This document shows positions 52,935-61,055 of a stretch of 64,000 bases of DNA, piece by piece (the first letter of the stretch is position 1; every line of letters begins with the position of its first letter). This DNA comes from DATHSY01 sp046729855 (GTDB lineage Bacteria; Actinomycetota; UBA4738; HRBIN12), in the NCBI GenBank assembly GCA_046729855.1, contig JBKPHM010000010.1, positions 1 to 64,000 on the forward strand, read 5' to 3'. The notes below the pieces were generated by a model that was given only the letters and a program-made list of their open reading frames with translations, was not told where the DNA came from and made no database searches. A program made the translations under genes and the position numbers.

Positions 52935-54407
52935 CTACCAGCGCACCTTGAGGTGACGGGCGGCCCTGGCCTCGTCCAGACGGCGCACCGGCGTGGTCAC
53001 GGGCGCCTGGTGCAGAAGGTCGGGCTCGGTGTGCGCCTCCCCCACGGCCCCATGCAGCGCGGCGGCGAAGGCGTCCAGCGTCTCCTTCGTCTCCGTCTCG
53101 GTCGGCTCGACCATCAAGGCCTCCTCGACGACGAGCGGGAAGTAGACCGTCGAGGGGTGGTACCCGAGGTCGATCAGGCGCTTGGCGAGGTCCATCGCGC
53201 GCACGCCGGTGGCCTCGCGCAGCGCCCGGGCGGTGGCCACGAACTCATGCATCGGGCGGCCGTCGGGGAACGCCATGGGGAGGTCCTCGCCCACGAGTGC
53301 GGCGAGGTAGTTCGCGTTCAGGACCGCGCGCTCGGCGACTTGCCGGAGCCCGTCGGCGCCGTGCAGGAAGACGTACGCGAACGCGCGAACCAGAACGCCG
53401 AAGTTGCCGTGGAACCCGTGCATCCGTCCGATCGACGCGGGGCGGTCGTGGTCGAGAAAGAACGAGCCGTCGTCTCCGCGCTCGATCGTTGGTGCGGGCA
53501 GGAGCGGTACCAGCTCCTGCCCGACGCCGACGGGGCCGGCGCCCGGCCCTCCCCCGCCGTGGGGGGTCGCGAACGTCTTGTGCGTGTTGACGTGCACGAT
53601 GTCAAACCCCATGTCGCCGGGGCGGCAGCGCCCCATGATCGCGTTCAGGTTGGCACCGTCGTAGTAGACGAGCCCACCGATGCCGTGCACGACCGCCGTG
53701 ATCGCCTCGATCTCCTCCTCGAACAGGCCGAGCGTGTTGGGGTTCGTCAGCATCAGGCCGGCGACGTCCTCGTCCACCAGCTTCTCGAGCGCCGACACGT
53801 CGATGAGCCCGCGGGCATCGGATGGGATGTGGAGCGCCTCGTAGCCGGCCAGGCGCACGCTGGCCGGGTTGGTCCCGTGGGCGGAGTCGGGGATCGCGAC
53901 GCGCTTGCGCGCCTCGCCGCGTCCGGCGTGGTGCGCTCGCATCAGCAACAGCCCGGTGAGCTCACCACAGGCACCGGCCGGCGGCTGCAACGTCGCGCGC
54001 GCCATGCCGGTGATGTCGCAGAGCGCGCGCTCCAGCCGCCACAGCAACTCGAGCGCGCCCTGCACCGTGTGGTCCGGCTGCAGGGGGTGGATCCGCTGGA
54101 ACCCCGGCATCGAGGCCGTGCTCTCGGCGACCTTGGGGTTGTACTTCATCGAGCACGAGCCGAGCGGGTAGATGCCGGTGTCCACACCGTAGTTCTGCTG
54201 CGCGAGCCGCGTGTAGTGCGACACGATGTCGCGCTCCGCGACCTCCGGCAGCGCCGGCGGCTCGCTCCGCAGGTGCTCGGCCGGCAGCGCCGCGGGCGGG
54301 ACGTCGAGCGCCGGCAGGCTGTACGCGGTACGTCCCGGACGCGAGAGGTCCGCGATCGTCCCATCCCGGTCGGACGGCCCCTGCGTGCGTACGGGGGCGC
54401 CGCTCAC
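52935..54407 (-). CDS. gcvPB: Glycine dehydrogenase (decarboxylating) subunit 2
   Basis: A 490-residue PLP subunit of the P protein, which decarboxylates glycine and passes the aminomethyl group to the lipoyl arm of GcvH. The PLP Lys is Lys277 in HVNTHKTFATPHGGGGPG. Other landmarks: YPLGSCSMKYNPK, SAHGTNPASV and TNPNTLGLFE. GTG 54407 overlaps the gcvPA stop (GTGA), so the two subunits are translated together. The split form contrasts with the single-chain GcvP of mycobacteria. Confidence 0.94.
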   Translation of the reverse strand: MSGAPVRTQGPSDRDGTIADLSRPGRTAYSLPALDVPPAALPAEHLRSEPPALPEVAERDIVSHYTRLAQQNYGVDTGIYPLGSCSMKYNPKVAESTASMPGFQRIHPLQPDHTVQGALELLWRLERALCDITGMARATLQPPAGACGELTGLLLMRAHHAGRGEARKRVAIPDSAHGTNPASVRLAGYEALHIPSDARGLIDVSALEKLVDEDVAGLMLTNPNTLGLFEEEIEAITAVVHGIGGLVYYDGANLNAIMGRCRPGDMGFDIVHVNTHKTFATPHGGGGPGAGPVGVGQELVPLLPAPTIERGDDGSFFLDHDRPASIGRMHGFHGNFGVLVRAFAYVFLHGADGLRQVAERAVLNANYLAALVGEDLPMAFPDGRPMHEFVATARALREATGVRAMDLAKRLIDLGYHPSTVYFPLVVEEALMVEPTETETKETLDAFAAALHGAVGEAHTEPDLLHQAPVTTPVRRLDEARAARHLKVRW

Positions 54408-55726
54408 GCGAGCGCCTTCCCCATCGCGTCGGCGAGCGCGTCGATCTGCGCGCGCGTCCTGCGTTCGGTCACCGCGACGACGAGCCCGCGGCCGTCGTGG
54501 TCCTCGAGCGGCACGCCCGAGAGGAACCCACGCTCGAGGAGCGCGTCGCGGACCTCGGCGGCCGGACGCGGCAGCCGGATCGGGAACTCCTTGAAGAACG
54601 GCGCGCCGTCGAACAGCGGCTCGATCCCGTCGATCGACGTGAGCCGGTCGAAGGCGTACGCGGCCTTGGCGGCGCACTGCCGGCCGAGCTCGGCCAGTCC
54701 CGCCGGACCCAGCCACGCGAGATACACGGTCGCGGCGATCGCCATCAGCGTCTGGTTCGTGCAGATGTTGGACGTTGCCTTCTCGCGGCGGATGTGCTGC
54801 TCGCGCGCCTGGAGCGTGAGCACGTAGCCGGTCCGGCCGTCCACGTCGACGGTTTCGCCGACGATCCGTCCGGGCAGCCTGCGGACGTCGTCCAGGCGCG
54901 TCGCGATCACGCCCAGGTACGGACCACCGAAGCTCAGGTGGTTGCCGAGCGGCTGGCCCTCCGCGACAGCGATGTCGGCCCGCAGTTCGCCGGGCGGGGC
55001 CAGCACGCCGAGGGAGAGCGGGTCGAAGATCTGGATCGTGCGCGCCGCGGCGGCGTGGGCCGCCCCGAACAGCTCCCGAACCGGCTCGAGCAGCCCGTAC
55101 CGGTTCGGGTGCTGCACGACCACGCACGCGACGTCGTCGCCGAGGTCCGGTGCGCCACCGCGCCCGCCGTCGACCTCGAAGATCTCGGGCTCGTACCCCG
55201 CTCCCCTGCCGAACGTTCGGAGGGTCTCGACGTACCGCGGGTCGACGCCGGCGGAGACCACCACGCGGTCGCGTCCCGTTGCCCTCGCGAGGTTGACGGC
55301 CTCGGCGAGCGCCGTTGCGCCGTCGTACAGCGACGCGTTCGAGACCTCGAGGCCGGTCAGCTCGCAGATCACCGATTGGTACTCGAACAACGCCTGCAGC
55401 ACGCCTTGCGAGAGCTCCGGCTGGTACGGGGTGTAGGACGTGTAGAACTCGGAGCGCCCGGCGAGCGCCCAGACCACCGACGGGACGTAGTGGTCGTAGG
55501 CGCCGCCGCCGGCGAAGCACACCAGGTCGTCGGTGGTCCGGTTGCGGCCGGCCAGCGCGGCCATCTCGGCCACGATCTCCATCTCGGAGACGCCGTCCGG
55601 CATCTGCAGCGGTCGGTCGAGCCTGACGGATGGCGGGATCCGGTCGAACAGCTGGTCGAGCCGCTCGAGCCCGATCCGGGCCAGCATCTCGGATACGTCG
55701 TCGTCCGTGTGGGGAGCGAACCTCAT
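54404..55726 (-). CDS. gcvPA: Glycine dehydrogenase (decarboxylating) subunit 1
   Basis: A 440-residue partner of gcvPB. Landmarks: RFAPHTDDDVSEMLARIGLE, FAGGGAYDHYVPSVVWAL, YTPYQPELSQGVLQALFEYQ, NASLYDGATALAEA and QHIRREKATSNICTNQ. It carries the PLP fold without the Schiff-base lysine. It lies 16 bases after the nuclease-like gene on the same strand, so it may end an operon that begins with the MerR gene. Confidence 0.94.
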   Translation of the reverse strand: MRFAPHTDDDVSEMLARIGLERLDQLFDRIPPSVRLDRPLQMPDGVSEMEIVAEMAALAGRNRTTDDLVCFAGGGAYDHYVPSVVWALAGRSEFYTSYTPYQPELSQGVLQALFEYQSVICELTGLEVSNASLYDGATALAEAVNLARATGRDRVVVSAGVDPRYVETLRTFGRGAGYEPEIFEVDGGRGGAPDLGDDVACVVVQHPNRYGLLEPVRELFGAAHAAAARTIQIFDPLSLGVLAPPGELRADIAVAEGQPLGNHLSFGGPYLGVIATRLDDVRRLPGRIVGETVDVDGRTGYVLTLQAREQHIRREKATSNICTNQTLMAIAATVYLAWLGPAGLAELGRQCAAKAAYAFDRLTSIDGIEPLFDGAPFFKEFPIRLPRPAAEVRDALLERGFLSGVPLEDHDGRGLVVAVTERRTRAQIDALADAMGKALA

Positions 55727-55742
55727 CGGGCCGCTTGCAAGT

Positions 55743-56141
55743 CTACGGGGGCGCGGAGCCTTCCGCGGGCTCGCCGCTCTTGTCCTCGAGGCCGTACTTC
55801 GTGACCAACGACAGGTAGTCCCGCTGGTAGAAGATCTTGCAGTTCACGCCGGGATAAAGCTCGCGCAGTCGGCGGATCTTCCGGTTCTTCTTGGTCACGA
55901 GCTTCTGGTTGAGCGTCGTGATCTCGATGTAGAGGTCGTATTGCGGCAGGTAGAAATCGGGCGTGAACCGCGCGATCACGTTGCCGTGCCTGTCGCGTTC
56001 GAGGTCGAACGACCGAGGCTCGTACTCCCATTCGATCTGGTAGAAGTCCAGCAGCCGCGCGAACTGCCCCTCGCTGGCATGGGCGAAACGGACGACGTCG
56101 CTCTTCGGGACCGGTGCTTCGGCCTCGGCTGCGGGGCTCAC
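55743..56141 (-). CDS. PD-(D/E)XK nuclease-like small protein
   Basis: A 132-residue protein; GTG 56141 overlaps the MerR stop (GTGA). The core reads FYQIEWEYEPRSFDLERD, then ARFTPDFYLPQYDLYIEITT and LVTKKNRKIRRLRELYP. The E...PDF(x)LP...YIEI pattern is that of small PD-(D/E)XK nucleases, but the expected Lys after EI is Thr, with Lys residues displaced seven and more positions further. It could be an active variant or a DNA-binding relic. It lies between a MerR regulator and gcvPA. Confidence 0.6.
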   Translation of the reverse strand: MSPAAEAEAPVPKSDVVRFAHASEGQFARLLDFYQIEWEYEPRSFDLERDRHGNVIARFTPDFYLPQYDLYIEITTLNQKLVTKKNRKIRRLRELYPGVNCKIFYQRDYLSLVTKYGLEDKSGEPAEGSAPP

Positions 56142-56587
56142 GCCCCTCCGGCCGCGGCGATGCCGCGGCCTTTCCTCCGACTCGCCTTGGCCAGGCTTCC
56201 CTGAAGGTCCGTCCATACCTTGTCGACGGCGATCGCGAACACGCCCTGCCCCTTGCCCAGGAGGTCCACGACGGCCTCGGGCGAGTCGACCGCGTAGATG
56301 CGCGATCCGTCGGAGACCAGGGTGGTCCCGAGCGCGGGCTCCTTGAGCTCCTTGAGGGTGCCCATCGCCTTTCGGATCTGCTGGAGACCCACCCCCGAGT
56401 CGAGCATCCGCTTGATCAGACGCAGCAGGGCGAGATCCTGGAACGAGTACAGGCGCTGTGTGCCGGACCCACGCGCGTCCTTGACCGAGGGCCGGACCAG
56501 CCCGGTGCGGGCCCAATAGTCGAGCTGACGGTAGCTGATCCCGACGATCTTGCAGACCTCTGGGACGCGGTACCCCTGCTCGGCCAT
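56138..56587 (-). CDS. MerR family regulator (second of the gcv/garA locus)
   Basis: A 149-residue MerR-type protein: winged helix EVCKIVGISYRQLDYWARTG, wing QRLYSFQDLALLRLIKRML, dimer helix, then a C-terminal region RIYAVDSPEAVVDLLGKGQG. No metal-binding cysteines. It corresponds by position to the MerR gene between the bifunctional nuclease and gcvB in mycobacteria (Rv1830-like). A palindrome before its start suggests autoregulation. Confidence 0.85.
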   Translation of the reverse strand: MAEQGYRVPEVCKIVGISYRQLDYWARTGLVRPSVKDARGSGTQRLYSFQDLALLRLIKRMLDSGVGLQQIRKAMGTLKELKEPALGTTLVSDGSRIYAVDSPEAVVDLLGKGQGVFAIAVDKVWTDLQGSLAKASRRKGRGIAAAGGA

Positions 56588-56595
56588 GACAACTC

Positions 56596-56605
56596 CGTAA
56601 TTACG
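56596..56605. promoter_or_regulatory. CGTAATTACG palindrome before the MerR gene
   Basis: A perfect 10-bp palindrome, AT-rich in a GC-rich setting, 8 bases from the MerR ATG. It could be the operator or contain the -10 box on the minus strand. Confidence 0.4.
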
Positions 56606-56733
56606 CGGGCGTGCGCAGCCTATCTCCGGCCCGGATAGGTGTCAACGACACCGATCCTGGCACTCTGTCTCCCTCCCGACCCGTTGCCCAGCGTGTTTGG
56701 AACCGATCCGATCGTCGGGTAGGGTCGGTCCCC

Positions 56734-57222
56734 GTGCATCGCCGCCGAACGACGACGACGGTTCGTCGGGCGAGTCGAGCGCTCGCGGTGATCGTCCTCT
56801 CCACGCTGCTGCTCGGCACGATCGCCGGGTTCGCCATCGCGCGCACGTACCGTGAACGTGTGTTTCACACCATCAACGTGGCGCGGCGACATCACGACGT
56901 TCGCCCCGTCCGGGTCAACTTGCGGCTGTCCCGGGACGCGCTGCAGCACACGAGGCGAATGATCCGCCGCAAACGCCTGTACGAGGTGCGGAACCTCACC
57001 GAGCTGCTGAGGCCGTACGACTGGGACCGCTTCGGCGGGGCCGTCGTTGGGTGCGCGTCGAGGCTCCGCGCGATCCACCGCGAGTTGATGGATCGCGCCG
57101 TGCACCGCAGGATCATCTTGCACCGTGCGGCTCGCCGCGTCGGCATCGGAGTAATCAGGGTCAACGGACGGTCGTCCTGCGGCAGGGACGCGTTCTGGGT
57201 GACCGAGATCTTCTACGGATAG
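56734..57222 (+). CDS. Diverged CAP-domain-like secreted protein
   Basis: A 162-residue protein with a basic N-terminus and a hydrophobic anchor (ASRALAVIVLSTLLLGTIAG). The remainder aligns by eye with the CAP protein at 52318: INVARRHHDVRPV, LLRPYDWDRFGGAVVG, IHRELMDRAVHRRIIL, VGIGVI and the identical end pattern WVTEIFYG. The cavity residues are lost (LFHS is LYEV, GGENVG is GGAVVG), so it is probably non-catalytic. TAGGGT (56720-56725) lies 8 bases before the GTG. It runs against the surrounding minus-strand genes. Confidence 0.65.
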   Translation: MHRRRTTTTVRRASRALAVIVLSTLLLGTIAGFAIARTYRERVFHTINVARRHHDVRPVRVNLRLSRDALQHTRRMIRRKRLYEVRNLTELLRPYDWDRFGGAVVGCASRLRAIHRELMDRAVHRRIILHRAARRVGIGVIRVNGRSSCGRDAFWVTEIFYG

Positions 57223-57237
57223 CGCGACGGCGAGCGG

Positions 57238-57711
57238 TTAGCCGAAATCCTCGGGGTTCACGTTCTCGAGAAACTCCCGGAACTTCTCGACCTCTTCCTC
57301 GTCGTCCCCTGCAGGGATCAGAATCGAAGCTTCCTCGAGCACGTCCTCGTTCGCGAAGATCTTGCAGTTCAGGCGGACGGCGAGGGCGATCGCGTCGCTC
57401 GGGCGGGAGGAGATCTCGAACGCCGAGCCGTTGCGCTGCATGTTGATCACGGCGTAGAAGGTGCCCTCGCGGAGCTCGGTGATCACGATGCTCTGCACCT
57501 CGACCGCCATCTCCTCCAGGATGTTCTTGAGCAGGTCGTGGGTCATCGGCCGCGGCGTGACGACTCCCTGGAGGGCGAGGGCGATAGCGGCGGCCTCCGA
57601 CTGGCCGATCCAGATCGGGAGGAATCGCTCGCCGCCGGACTCGCGGAGCAGCACGATCGGTTGGTTCGTGGGCAGTTCGATCCGGACGCCGGCGAGCGTC
57701 ATCTCGATCAT
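57238..57711 (-). CDS. Bifunctional nuclease-family protein (DUF151)
   Basis: A 157-residue protein of the BFN/DUF151 family: MTLAGVRIELPTNQPIVLL, LPIWIGQSEAAAIALALQGV, RPMTHDLLKNILEEMAVEVQ and SSRPSDAIALAVRL, ending in an acidic helix. It is the Rv1829 position of the gcv/garA locus. Nuclease activity is reported for plant relatives only; the bacterial role is not settled. ATG 57711 lies 10 bases after a clear -10 box, so the mRNA has almost no leader. Confidence 0.88.
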   Translation of the reverse strand: MIEMTLAGVRIELPTNQPIVLLRESGGERFLPIWIGQSEAAAIALALQGVVTPRPMTHDLLKNILEEMAVEVQSIVITELREGTFYAVINMQRNGSAFEISSRPSDAIALAVRLNCKIFANEDVLEEASILIPAGDDEEEVEKFREFLENVNPEDFG

Positions 57712-57721
57712 CGCAAGGGCG

Positions 57722-57750
57722 ACTGTAGCCCCGGCACCCGGGTCCGACAA
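57722..57750 (-). promoter_or_regulatory. Promoter of the DUF151 gene
   Basis: On the minus strand TTGTCG (57750-57745), exactly 17 bases, TACAGT (57727-57722). The start of transcription would fall within a few bases of ATG 57711. Confidence 0.65.
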
Positions 57751-57774
57751 CCTACGCGACACTCAGCCGACGAC

Positions 57775-58404
57775 CTATGGTCCGGCGCCGGTCTCGGCCG
57801 CCGCGTCGTCGCGCGGACGCGGAGCGGCAAGGTCGCCCGTGACGTACGGCAGCAGCAGTTCGGGGTCGCCGGCGAGCGCATGGATGTCGCGCACCGCGAG
57901 GATGTCGGGCAGGTTGCGGTAGCGCTCCTCGAAGTCGAGCCCGTACCCCACGACGAACACGTCCGGGCAATCGAACCCGACGTAGCGGATCTCGAGCGGC
58001 GTGATGCGGCGCACCGAACGGTCGAGCAACGTGCAAACGGCGAGCGATGCCGGGCTGCGTGACTCGAGCACGCTGAGCAGGTAGGTCAGCGTGAGCCCCG
58101 TGTCGACGATGTCTTCGACGACGATGACGTCGCGGCCACCGATGTCCGCGTCCAGGTCCTTCACGATCCGAACCCGACCCATCGACTCCGTCGCGCCGCC
58201 GTAGCGAGACAGCGCCATGTAGTCGATCGAGGCCGGCAGCCGCACCTCGCGGAGCAGGTCCGCGAGGAACATCGAGCCGCCCTTCAGGACCGAGATCAGG
58301 ACGGGCGCCCGCCCCTCATAATCCTCGGTGATGGCGCGGCCGAGTTCCTCGATCCGCCGGCGGATGTCCTCGCGCCCGAACAAGACGCTGACGACGTCCG
58401 TCAT
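57775..58404 (-). CDS. hpt: Hypoxanthine phosphoribosyltransferase
   Basis: A 209-residue purine-salvage enzyme making IMP/GMP from hypoxanthine/guanine and PRPP. Landmarks: VLISVLKGGSMFLADLLREV, the PRPP loop VIVVEDIVDTGLTLTYLL, VGFDCPDVFVVGYGLDFEER and YRNLPDILAV. The C-terminal 30 residues (VTGDLAAPRPRDD and on) are an extension. TACGAT on the minus strand (58418-58413) lies 8 bases before the ATG, so the message is probably leaderless. Confidence 0.93.
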   Translation of the reverse strand: MTDVVSVLFGREDIRRRIEELGRAITEDYEGRAPVLISVLKGGSMFLADLLREVRLPASIDYMALSRYGGATESMGRVRIVKDLDADIGGRDVIVVEDIVDTGLTLTYLLSVLESRSPASLAVCTLLDRSVRRITPLEIRYVGFDCPDVFVVGYGLDFEERYRNLPDILAVRDIHALAGDPELLLPYVTGDLAAPRPRDDAAAETGAGP

Positions 58405-58427
58405 GCGCCGCGATCGTAACAGAGCGA

Positions 58428-59696
58428 TCAGCCGAACAGGGAGCTCACGAGCCCGGAGACGGCGTCCACGACGGCCGACGCTGCGCGGATCCACCACGCG
58501 CCCGGCTCCGGAGGCGGCGGGGGTGGCACCACCGAGGGGACCAACGAGACGCGACCCAGGCGCATATCGCCGGCGGAGACGGCGAGGGTCGCGATCCGCT
58601 CCCCCGCCACGGGCGGGTACAGCACGCCGTCCAGCGGACGGACGCGCAGAGAGACGTCGGCGTCGACGGGGACGAGTCCCTCGAAAGCGCGTGTGGTCAT
58701 CACCTCAACGTCACGTCCCTGGACATCGACCGCGCCGAACCGCTCCCCGGCGGAGACAAGCTGCCGGCGGTCGAACGCGGCGAATCCGTGGTCGAGCAGC
58801 GTCGCGGCGGCCGAGAACGGCTCGCCGGGTGCGTCGAGCACGGCCGCCACCAACCGCACTCCCTCGCGTTCGGCGACCGTAACCAGGCAGAACCCCGCCC
58901 GAGCGGTGTAACCGGTCTTGCCGCCGAGCGTCCCCGGATAGAGCCACAACAGGACATTTCGGTTCTGCACGACGCGCGGCGGCCCCTTGGGCGACGGGAT
59001 CTCGTGGAACCGCGTCCCCACGACGCGCACGAAGAGCGGATCCTCGAACGCGACGCGCGTGAGCGTCACGAGGTCCTGCGCCGTCGAGAAGCCGCGGTCG
59101 TCGAGGCCGTTCGGCGAGTAGAACCGTGTGTGTCGCATCCCGAGCCGCTCGGCGAACGTGTTCATCGCGCCGACGAATGCCCCGACCGAGCCCGACACGT
59201 GCTCGGCGAGCGCCACCGCCGCGTCGTTCGCGGATTGGAGCAGGATCGCGTACAGCAGCTCCCGGACGGTGATCTCCTCGCCCGCCTGCAGCCCGAGCTG
59301 CGATAACCCGACCATCCCCGGCGCGACCGCGCCGTCCGACACCGTGACGACGTCGCTCGGGTGCGCTCGCCGTAGGACCAACAGCGCCGTCATGATCTTC
59401 GTCACGCTAGCGATCGGGCGCTCCACGCCTGCGCCGCGCTCGAACAGCACCTGTCCCGTGTCGAGGTCGGCCAGGATCACGGATCCGGCGGACACCTGCG
59501 GGTCCGATGTCGACGGCGGCGGCGTGCGGAGAGCCGTCGGGAACGGGGATGGCGACGTCCCACCCCCGGGCGCCGGGACGGGTGTTGGCGGGGGTACATC
59601 GGCGGAGCGGCGCGCCCCGATGGCCGGGAGGGCCACGAGCGACGCGAGCAAGATCCCCACCGCTGTTGTGGCCGTGCGAGATACGTGCCGGGTCAC
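58428..59696 (-). CDS. dacA: D-alanyl-D-alanine carboxypeptidase (PBP5-type)
   Basis: A 422-residue secreted/membrane-bound peptidase that trims the terminal D-Ala from peptidoglycan peptides. Signal peptide (TATTAVGILLASLVALPAIG), a Pro-rich linker (35-65), then SVTK (Ser97, Lys100), SAN (155-157) and KTG (260-262), all intact. The C-terminal PBP5 beta domain is followed by a Pro run and an amphipathic end (RAASAVVDAVSGLVSSLFG) that may anchor it. Lies 7 bases after the ftsR-like gene. Confidence 0.92.
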   Translation of the reverse strand: MTRHVSRTATTAVGILLASLVALPAIGARRSADVPPPTPVPAPGGGTSPSPFPTALRTPPPSTSDPQVSAGSVILADLDTGQVLFERGAGVERPIASVTKIMTALLVLRRAHPSDVVTVSDGAVAPGMVGLSQLGLQAGEEITVRELLYAILLQSANDAAVALAEHVSGSVGAFVGAMNTFAERLGMRHTRFYSPNGLDDRGFSTAQDLVTLTRVAFEDPLFVRVVGTRFHEIPSPKGPPRVVQNRNVLLWLYPGTLGGKTGYTARAGFCLVTVAEREGVRLVAAVLDAPGEPFSAAATLLDHGFAAFDRRQLVSAGERFGAVDVQGRDVEVMTTRAFEGLVPVDADVSLRVRPLDGVLYPPVAGERIATLAVSAGDMRLGRVSLVPSVVPPPPPPEPGAWWIRAASAVVDAVSGLVSSLFG

Positions 59697-59703
59697 GGGC
59701 GCG

Positions 59704-60408
59704 TCAGGGCGACTGCAAGTACTGGCGCAGGTTGTTCCGCAGCAGCGCCGCTTTCAGCTTCCGCGACGCCTTCGCGAGGTCGCTGAGCGCGACGGTCGCC
59801 TGGCGCCGCGCGTCCGGGTTGCGCTGGCGCAAGTGCGGCATGACGATCGATTCGAAGAACGACGCCTCGCGCTCGCCGAAGTGCTTGTACATCGTGAGGT
59901 GTCGCGGCTCGATCCCGTACCGGAAGAAGTCACGCACGATTGACAGGACCACGTAGTCGTCGCCGTCGTAGTACTGGGCGCCGTCTGGACCGTGCGAGCA
60001 CAAGAGCCCGAACGACTCGAGCTCGCGGATCCGCTCCTTCTCGATGCCGGTCGCGGCGGCCATCTCGTCGATCGACATCTGCAGCCCCGTCGGTGGCGTC
60101 GCGATCTCCTCGTCCACCGCCCTGTCCTCCGGGGGCTCTTCGACGCCGTTGTCCGGCCCGCCCTCCGCCTTCAACAACCGCTCCTTGATGACCTTGAGCG
60201 GCAGATACTCGTCGCGTTGCAACCGCAGGATGTGCTTCAGCCGATCGACGTCCTTGTCGTAGAACTTGCGGTAGCCCGAGGGCGTGCGCTCTGGCTGGAT
60301 CAGCCCCTCCGCCTCGAGGAACCGGATCTTCGAGATCGTGATGTCGGGGAACTCGGTCTTGACGGAGACGAGCACCTCGCCGATCGACTGGTAATTGCGC
60401 GTGGGCAT
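59704..60408 (-). CDS. ftsR: MerR family regulator, FtsR-like
   Basis: A 234-residue MerR-type protein: YQSIGEVLVSVKTEFPDITI, SKIRFLEAEGLIQPERTPSG and YRKFYDKDVDRLKHILRLQR, with a second MerR-like segment (MSIDEMAAATGIEKERIREL) after an acidic linker. It matches the garA-adjacent regulator (Rv1828; FtsR in Corynebacterium, an activator of ftsZ). ATG 60408 starts 4 bases after garA, so the two are co-transcribed. Confidence 0.88.
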   Translation of the reverse strand: MPTRNYQSIGEVLVSVKTEFPDITISKIRFLEAEGLIQPERTPSGYRKFYDKDVDRLKHILRLQRDEYLPLKVIKERLLKAEGGPDNGVEEPPEDRAVDEEIATPPTGLQMSIDEMAAATGIEKERIRELESFGLLCSHGPDGAQYYDGDDYVVLSIVRDFFRYGIEPRHLTMYKHFGEREASFFESIVMPHLRQRNPDARRQATVALSDLAKASRKLKAALLRNNLRQYLQSP

Positions 60409-60412
60409 CTCC

Positions 60413-60871
60413 TCACTCTCCGGACCGGAAGAAGACGAGCTTGAACTTGCCGATCTGGAGCTCGTCGCCCGAGGCGAGCTGCGCTTGTTCGACACGTTCG
60501 CGGTTGACGTACGTGCCGTTCAGGCTGCCCCGGTCATGCAGCGAGAAACGCCCCGCGTCCCGACGGATCTCGGCGTGCTTGCGTGAGACGGTGACGTCGT
60601 CGAGGAAGATGTCGCTGTCCGGGTTGCGGCCGAGCGACGTGCTGTCGGCGTCGATCAAGAACGTCGAGCCGGCGTTGGGCCCTCGCTTGACGAGCAACAA
60701 GCCCTGTCCTGGCTCGAGCTGCTCGCCGGGGAACGGGAACTCCTCGGCGGCCTCCTCCTCGACCTCGATGGGCGCGATCCCCATCGTGGTGTCCTCCTGC
60801 AGCGGCGCTCCGCAGTTCGCGCAGAAGCGCGCCTCGTCCTTGTTCGGATGTCCGCATCGAGTGCAGTACAC
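60413..60871 (-). CDS. garA: GarA/OdhI-type FHA protein with zinc ribbon
   Basis: A 152-residue regulator. The C-terminal FHA domain (about 56-150) has LGRNPDSDIFLDDVTVSRKH and SLNGTYVNRERVEQ, the pThr-binding core of GarA/OdhI, which inhibits 2-oxoglutarate dehydrogenase and tunes glutamate enzymes when unphosphorylated. The kinase target is probably EDTTMG (Thr28/Thr29), equivalent to the ETTS motif of GarA. An N-terminal zinc ribbon (Cys3, Cys6, Cys17, Cys20) is added, which mycobacterial GarA lacks. Downstream is ftsR, upstream gcvH. Confidence 0.9.
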   Translation of the reverse strand: MYCTRCGHPNKDEARFCANCGAPLQEDTTMGIAPIEVEEEAAEEFPFPGEQLEPGQGLLLVKRGPNAGSTFLIDADSTSLGRNPDSDIFLDDVTVSRKHAEIRRDAGRFSLHDRGSLNGTYVNRERVEQAQLASGDELQIGKFKLVFFRSGE

Positions 60872-60968
60872 GTCGGCTCCTGCGGTCGGCTCCCGTCTTC
60901 CCGCTGCCGCCGATCGGGGCTGAAGGTGCAGGTGAGGCCGCTATCCCTCAACCCTCGATGGAGACCGC

Positions 60969-60997
60969 ACGTTATCCTACGCCTCTCGAAGGGTCAA
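60969..60997 (-). promoter_or_regulatory. Promoter of garA-ftsR
   Basis: On the minus strand TTGACC (60997-60992), 17 bases, TAACGT (60974-60969), about 98 bases before garA. The leader is flanked by an inverted repeat, TCCCTCAA near 60944 and TTGAGGGA near 61008, of unknown use. Confidence 0.55.
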
Positions 60998-61055
60998 CGG
61001 TCGAGCCTTGAGGGACTCGAGCCTAGGTCCGGTCGAGGGTTCGGACGCAGAACCT

